A stretch of DNA of 64,000 bases from Cristatella mucedo (taxonomy: Eukaryota > Bryozoa > Phylactolaemata > Cristatellidae), in NCBI GenBank assembly GCA_009760855.2, contig WPIO01000103.1:360001-424000 (forward strand). The letters are read 5' to 3'. Under the pieces are notes generated by a model that was not told where the DNA came from, did not search any database, and worked only from the letters and a program-made list of their open reading frames with translations. Below are positions 57,941 to 64,000 of this stretch, in pieces (positions within the stretch are counted from its first letter, which is position 1; each line of letters starts with the position of its first letter). The position numbers and the translations under genes are program-made.

Positions 57941-59610
57941 GATCCATAGGTTAAGGCTTCCTGTTCTCGCTTGAGGCTTCTGTTACTTTTTTTCTGGTTT
58001 TGTTGGCTGTCTGTCCCACCCTGGATGGTCTCCGGTTGCTATTCGTCTTGAAGTTTGCGATGCATCATGCAACCCGCTTGCCGGCGTTGCCAGTTCTGTT
58101 TCTGCTCAACGCACGCGAGCTGCACTACAGCTTAAGTGGCCACATTGCCCCAATGCCCAAGCTAAATAAAGCATATTGGCAGGAGCAGCTGGCTGAGGTT
58201 GATCGGATGAAGAGCGGAGAGAACAGCTAAGAATTGAAAAGCAAGTCTCACGGCTGGTCACAGCACGTTACGAAAAGCTAAGCACCAGCTAGTGGAAGCA
58301 TCACGGTTATAACACGGTTTGTCGACTTGCCCCATCTGCTCCAGCAGTGCTTCGTGCACCAGTCACAGGCAGTGTAGCTTCGCACACTTCGCAAACAAGG
58401 ATTTGGCATCACACAACGCTTATATCTGCCCCCTCTCCCAGTTCGGCACATTCCCCAACAGGCTCACCCTCACGGCTCTGTTATCTCTATTATTTCTTTT
58501 GTTATATTATATTTTATTATTATTGTTATCTCTGTTATTTCTATGTGGCAACCTGTGATGGCAACCTCTGTGCTGTGACATCAGAATGATGTCTCCAGGC
58601 TCCACAAGAAGGGGGGACCATTCCCAAATCACAGCAGTGGGTTAGGGACAGAAAAAGTCTGTGCCACAAGCAGTACCAGGCCAGCAGACAGCTCCTTCTC
58701 AGAAGCTTTGACTTTGCCAATGGGCTCTGACCCTCTGATCCTAACCTATGCTTCCATTGCCTCTTCCATCATAATCACCATGCACTGTCGAATTTCAGCC
58801 TTGACTCTCCTGCGACCGTGATCGAACTCAGTTCCTCGACCTCGCACAGATCCACCGAAATGCAGGCTCGGCATGTGCAAAGAACAGATCTAAAGCCTAC
58901 ATGGCTAGTGTCACGATTCTGTTGCACTGGGGCACAAAATTTGAATCACTCTTTTTTTTTTAGCATCCATTGAGTTGGAGCAGAAAAGTTCAAGCATGGC
59001 CAACACGATCTGCCTAGGCTTGCCAGGCAGCTAAAGCAACGGCCTCACTGGGGTTGGCCGGCACAAAATTTAGGGCATAAGTCCAATGGTGGAGGATCTC
59101 TGGTGTTTGCTGAGGAGCAAAGTTGTTTTCATCTCCCAACATGGAACAGATGCAAGAAAGCATTATAGCTCATCCAGTAGTCCTCGGTCTTGTGATCAAA
59201 GCCATATGACAACAATGCTATGAGACAAGTCCTATATGGGCAACATTTATTGTAGGAGACACGCCCACTAGTCTACCAGTTTGGCCCCCCCACCCGTCGC
59301 TGAGGTGGTTGTCCCTTGTCAGCGACATTCGCGCCGTGGCCTAGAAGGGCTAGCAAAAGTCGCACAGCTTCTGCTGTAGCATCTCAAAACAGGCTGATGC
59401 CGGCACGAGCACACTAGTCGCTCCACGAGGGATTGTAGCTCGAAAGCAGCAAGACTCCATTCAGGGGTGCCACAAAGAAAGTGCTGCTGCCTAAGAGCCG
59501 AGGCCAGCCAAACTAAGCACTGGCAGCGTGGATCGTGGATCACGGCAATTGTTTCATGCCCGATTAACGTGGCAGCACCAGTAGCAGTAAACCATCAGTA
59601 GCAGGCTTAC
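57941..59610. other. No recognised feature
   Basis: Includes a T/ATT-rich patch at 58480-58550. A minus-strand frame at 59543-59319 ('HDPRCQCLVWLASALRQQHF') has no clear splice signals. Confidence 0.3.
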
Positions 59611-59649
59611 CTTTACTGAAATCGATGACGTTGGGGTAAGTATCTCGAC
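59611..59649 (-). CDS. Candidate 39-nt exon, unrecognised
   Basis: Acceptor AATTGTTTTAG, donor GTAAAG|GTAAGC, both strong. Reads VEILTPTSSISVK in phase 0 (fitting its neighbours) or RDTYPNVIDFSK in phase 1. Size is a multiple of three. Confidence 0.3.
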
Positions 59650-60178
59650 CTAAAACAATTCCAGACCATTACAGACTACCTTGCTTGACACGGCTGAATG
59701 AAAACTGATAGCACTTTCATAAAAGTTAAAAATTGTACATGCCTATGAACACTAAGGCAGGGAATATTCTCTCGAAAGATCTGCTTGGTTATATGCAACC
59801 ATTCCTTAGTGTCACATTTGGTTCAGTTTTTAAAAGCTTACATCACTAAAAATACATGGTTACAGTTACGATGGATGCACAGAACAAGTGACATTATGGG
59901 CATGACACCCACTGCCACGTTGTCCTGCCCCAATCGGATTCACAAGCTCTGTCCGCCACACGAGAGCTACTCGTGAGTATGTGGCCTCGTGACCGTAATT
60001 TCGCATAAGCTAAACTGTCTGCCAGCCTACCGGCCTGAGCAGACGACATCCTCTCCTCTCTCTTCTTTCCAGCTCCGGAGCAGACTATCCGACGCATACG
60101 ACCCAACAGCTGCATGTAGGCTGCTCGTCCGCTGGCACCAAATACAGCCATCGGCGTCTCACAACAGCGTAAACGTAC

Positions 60179-60237
60179 CTTCATCCTTCTCATCGTCTTG
60201 TCGTGCGACCCAGCATCATGTAACCCAACTTTACGGA
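60179..60237 (-). CDS. Candidate exon, unrecognised
   Basis: Strong donor ATGAAG|GTACGT, weak acceptor GAAACAAG. Open only in the frame RKVGLHDAGSHDKTMRRMK, which is the phase needed after the exon at 61149-61325 (T+TC gives Phe). Confidence 0.3.
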
Positions 60238-60330
60238 CTTGTTTCGTAGAAATTACGTCTCACATTTTTGGCAACAGGCGACAACTATTCGCATTCGGCA
60301 AGCAAGAGATGCCTCCCTAGTAAAACGTGC

Positions 60331-60353
60331 GGGGGGGGGGGGGGGGGGGGGCG
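60331..60353. repeat. Poly(G) run
   Basis: About 21 consecutive G followed by CGGTG; G-quadruplex prone. Other homopolymers: C runs at 37602-37618 and 49992-50006. Confidence 0.9.
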
Positions 60354-61148
60354 GTGCACGGCGGCGGGCGTTTTTGCCCAGCGATATAAGGACTATTTTA
60401 TAAGAACTGCGATATAGGGACCATAAGAAGCCAGGGTGCCTCAGCGCTAGCTAACACCAAATGCGGCCGAACACATCCAAAAACGACCCTACAGCCAAGC
60501 ACACACACAAAATTGCACTTGCCCGGAGGTGTCTCTAGCCCTCCTTTGCACAAGAGCAAGCAAAATTCCCCAACAGACGGCTACCACCATGCACATTACT
60601 CGGCACACACACTAACATCAAATTCCGGCTCTCTCTTACATCACCACTATTACTAACGTGTATCAATTGAACAGCTGTTTCTGCAGACCTGCAATTTTCA
60701 GCAATATGGATTCTCTGCTGCCTGTGGCCCAAGCTCGCTGTTGGCTCATTTTAGGCAGGGCGTCAAGCAATAGCAGTGCAAATGGTGGCTGCACTGCCCA
60801 CCTGCTCACCGACTGGAGAGCTCTTTGACCCATGGGGTAAATTGCTCTCCTTTAATGACCAAGGTTATGCGCCTTCATAGAGATCCAAGTTCTCTTAAGG
60901 TGCTCAACTAATGACGTAGTTTTCCATATGCTAGTGCACAAAAACCAACCGAAGCCAGCAGCATCTCGAGACAGCAATGTTACACTCAAGATGCCCGTCC
61001 AACCACGGGTACCCCCCTGCCGGACGAGGGTACGCCGCACAGAACAGCAGCCCACGTTGCTAGTGAGGCGCTAGCGCACGTAGAATACAGCGGGCGCTTG
61101 CCAGAGAGCCAGAAGCGTGCAGCACCACGTTCAAGGCCTCTCACTCAC

Positions 61149-61325
61149 AAAGGTTGGGCTCTGACGTGAAAGACAGTTCGGCAACGTCGGCTTTCCTATT
61201 TGTGTCTGGAAACGACATTAAAGCATTCGAGTCATCATTGTGCACCACTCCCGCCGCCGAAGCGCCCAGCAGTGAGCCAGTGGGCGTGTCGTTCGAGTCA
61301 CGGGAAAAATCATCATTGAAGCTTT
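61149..61325 (-). CDS. Candidate internal exon, unrecognised, acidic/serine-rich
   Basis: Near-ideal acceptor (TATTTTTTTTTAG) and donor (CCTTT|GTGAGT). Open in one frame for 58 codons: 'SFNDDFSRDSNDTPTGSLLG', 'ASAAGVVHNDDSNALMSFPD', 'TNRKADVAELSFTSEPNL'. It looks like a disordered, possibly phosphorylated segment. The best of the unknown exons, but the family is unknown. Confidence 0.42.
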
Positions 61326-61629
61326 CTAAAAAAAAATATTGCAACAGACGTAAAAAAAAGACACGCTACTGCTTTCCTGAGCACATGCACACCAGTAAGG
61401 TGTTGCTCATGCACTGTAACACTACATATACTAAAACAGTTCATATACAGTAACTGTTCATACAGTGTAACTCATAAGGAAAAACGCCTACGACAAACAG
61501 TCAGGATCAGATTGCAGGTAAAGACTGCGGCTAGCTATGAATATGGCTGCAAGGCTAGTTTGCAAATCCCAGAGGTCTGACCACTTTGTCTCCTTTGTTG
61601 AAAGAGCTAGCTAGAATGGCTGTCGGTTG

Positions 61630-61960
61630 ATCAACGAATACAGAGCAAAGTTCTTACGCTGACCCACAAGGCCCGCCACGGCTTGGCTCCTCTATACCTA
61701 GTTGAACGAATGCACCAGTTCCAGCCTCTTCGTGACCTAAGGTCCTGTATGGACAATAATGAGCTGTTCCATCGCTCAGCTTAAATAAAGACAGTTGGCT
61801 ACAGAAGCTTTAGCTCTGCAGGTCGTAGACTGCGGAATTCGCTTCCACAATTCTTCCGCAACTACAACTACTCTCCTGCTGCCGACTATGGCATATTCTT
61901 TCAGTGGTCATGAGCTGCTACTTCCATGCTACTCACTACCTCAACTGCTCTCCTATAGAT
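61630..61960 (+). mobile_element. Second LINE type, RT C-terminal fragment
   Basis: Frame 'VLTLTHKARHGLAPLYLVER', '...LRDLRSC', stop, then 'YRSFSSAGRRLWNSLPQFFR': the A-P-x-YL-x-x ... R-x-F...A-x-x-LWNSLP signature of a non-LTR RT C-terminus, clearly different from the main family. Ends near a word block shared with 46985-47104. Confidence 0.65.
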
Positions 61961-61990
61961 AAAAATCCTGGCTCCATCGCTGTGGCCCCC

Positions 61991-61992
<2 letters not shown>

Positions 61993-62078
<86 letters not shown>

Positions 62079-62133
62079 GAGAGACAGACAGAGAGACAGA
62101 CAGACAGAGAGACAGACAGACAGAGACAGAGAG
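61993..62133. repeat. (AG)n / (GACA)n microsatellite
   Basis: About 80 bp of GA, then GAAAGAGA and GACAGACAGAGA variants. Confidence 0.95.
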
Positions 62134-62420
62134 CACGATGGGAAAGTTCAAGTTAAGTCGGGCAATGCACTCAAAAAGCTGGAATCACAAGAGCAAACGA
62201 CAGTGCGAACGGACACTAGGTTGCAGGGATAAAGCCTTTCTACAAGGCACTTGTGCTATTGGCAGGGTGGCAAAACCGCCTACAGTAAACAAAGGCCATC
62301 TGTCCGGGAATCCAGCCTCAGAGTGCATGAAATGATAACGATGGTGATAGTAATAATAACAAAACCTCTTGCGTCTGCTGCGAGCACGGCTGCTCGGCTT
62401 GAGCAGAGCTTTGACAACAG

Positions 62421-62434
62421 CACTGCTGCTGCTG

Positions 62435-62507
<73 letters not shown>

Positions 62508-62508
62508 A
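62421..62508. repeat. (CTG)n(CTA)n trinucleotide repeat
   Basis: Five CTG units passing into about 23 ACT units. Long Thr, Leu, Ser, Val and Tyr homopolymer frames here are artefacts. Nothing recognised in 62509-63375. Confidence 0.95.
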
Positions 62509-63375
62509 CAGTCCTGCGCTCGGCCAAACCAGGAGTAAGGTGGCACCCATCTATATAATCTTCAGCAAAAACCCTAACAAGTGAACGAGTGGCAGCTAGC
62601 GGCGATCGAACGAAGAGATTGACAGGGCTAGCGATATTTTTACACAGGAGACACGGAGGCTCATCGAAGTGAAGCAATAGAGAAAGAGATCAACCCGGCA
62701 CCCGACTGCAAACTGACAAGAGCAGCTATGCCAACTCCCATTCAAGTTGCTATTAATCGAGATGCGTTTCTAGTGCCAACTACAAAATATGGGTCTAATT
62801 AAGATAAAGTGAATTTTAATTGTAAAAAAACGTTTTATTTTAGAGCATAGCAAAGTTGCATAACACACAAATGCCTTACTTAGAGGAGAACCTTTTTGCT
62901 CCACCTTGATAGCTATAGGTGAAATTGCAATCGTCATATCACACGAGGTCATATTAGCTAGGGAAAATTATTGTGTACGTGACCTACGACCCAAAGCTAG
63001 GGATTTGGATTTCTAGATACGAATAAAGACTTACACATGGCTGGATATACTAATAATAATGTTATGTGTATGGCATATACGACCTGAAGATAGACCTGGT
63101 GGCTAGATTAAGCAAAAAAGTTTAATTTCTAAATGACTTTCCTTTTTGATACCCTCGCTAACGATGGAAAGAGTGACCCTTGCAGTGCCTAGTTTAGAAA
63201 CAGTGTCGAACGGACACGATGAGAGGCCTTGAAGCTGGCCGGCCGTGTTCCAATTAACAAAGCTAGGCTGCCAAAGACAAAACCACCCAGATGAACAGCA
63301 AGATATTCTAACGACGACACTTTCATTTAAGCAAAATTTTCTCAACAGCACGTTCACGCTTTTCCAGGGATATGT

Positions 63376-64000
63376 GGACTGTCCTGCTTCTACAATGCCT
63401 AGATCTTCTGCTGCCATTATAACTAACATAATAAATATGTCCCGAGCCTCAGGTCATGTCCCAGTACCTTTCAAAAAGGCTGTAGTCAGGCAACTACTCA
63501 TGAAAGCAACACTAGACCAAGAGAACCTTAGCAATTACCGCCCTGTCTCCCTTCTACCGTTCTTAACAGACACTAGAAGCAGTCATGGCAGATCTGCTGA
63601 ACTCATATATTGAAACTTCAAACCTAGCTAGTAAGCCCCAGTCTGGTTTTAGAGATTACCAATCCACAGAGTCAGCATCGCTTTGGGTGTACAACACCAG
63701 ACTTTGGTAGAGTCTCTCTGCTGGTTTTGATCAATCTTTCGGCAGCTGTTGATACTACAGATCACCAGGTTCTTCTCGAGCAGCTCTCATCTCGCCTGGG
63801 CATCACTAGAACTGCACTACAATGGCTCAGGTCCTATCTCAGTGGGACACTCCAGAGCATTGTTGTGAACCAAACAATGATCATCCGAGGAATCACCAAA
63901 GTACGGTATACCTCAGGGTATACCTCATATACCTCATGCCTGGTCTATTTCGTTTCACGGTTTATACTCTATCTCTTGCCCATGTGATTGCCAGGCAAAA
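63376..64000 (+). mobile_element. LINE copy, plus strand, runs off the window
   Basis: Starts inside the linker ('SSAAIITNIINMSRASGHVP') and continues 'FKKAVVRQLLMKATLDQENL', 'SNYRPVSLLPFL', frameshift, 'LLVLINLSAAVDTTDHQVLL' (motif A with V for F), 'LSSRLGITRTALQWLRSYLS'. Degenerate after 63880. The remainder lies past 64000. Confidence 0.82.

Noticed and set aside
59989-60249. Plus-strand acceptor (CTCTTCTTTCCAG) with open frame LRSRLSDAYDPT...
   Set aside because: Strong pyrimidine tract but no partner exon or donor in phase; the opposite strand carries a better-supported candidate exon.
61904-62335. 143-codon Arg-Glu-rich frame
   Set aside because: The (GA)n repeat accounts for most of it, and it begins inside a LINE-related fragment.
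62185-62584. Homopolymeric Ser/Thr/Val/Leu frames
   Set aside because: All are readings of the (CTG)(CTA) trinucleotide repeat.

Overview
This is nuclear DNA from an animal, most likely an invertebrate or basal deuterostome with a repeat-swollen genome. Coding sequence is cut into small GT-AG exons, most of the rest is decayed non-LTR retrotransposons, tRNA-like SINEs and long microsatellites, and the two recognisable host genes are animal orthologues. I cannot place the species more closely from sequence alone.

Layout. 1-1876: 3' part of a hAT DNA transposon with a broken transposase. 3291-27052 (+): the last seven exons of a proton-coupled oligopeptide/histidine transporter of the SLC15 family (closest to SLC15A4 by eye); its N-terminal exons lie to the left of the window. 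Every exon junction except one donor is fixed by reading-phase agreement. Its 12.6-kb intron and its neighbours are filled by one L2/CR1-type LINE family, several copies nested inside older copies of itself. 27053-36930: between the two convergent genes lie more LINE copies, a tandem satellite of about 169 bp (15 units, 29.46-31.86 kb), a SINE, an LTR-like repeat and a 249-bp (CT)n tract. 48421-36931 (-): a complete eight-exon GOSR1 (GS28, a Golgi Qb-SNARE), 238 codons, including a 30-nt micro-exon. 49-64 kb: SINEs, a 127-bp (TA)n tract, tandem truncated LTR-like units (51.2-53.75 kb), a TA-flanked MITE candidate (56.08-56.39 kb), a set of unrecognised but splice-consistent candidate exons on the minus strand (55.6-61.3 kb), and a LINE running off the right end.

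The two host genes are unrelated in sequence. SLC15A4-type carriers act on endolysosomal membranes and GOSR1 in ER-Golgi and intra-Golgi vesicle fusion, so both belong to the endomembrane system, but nothing here shows they work together. The most informative repeat observation is that one SINE family ends in the same hairpin-bearing tail as the LINE, so the LINE probably supplies its reverse transcriptase. I see no bacterial-type system, CRISPR array, rRNA gene or standard tRNA gene.
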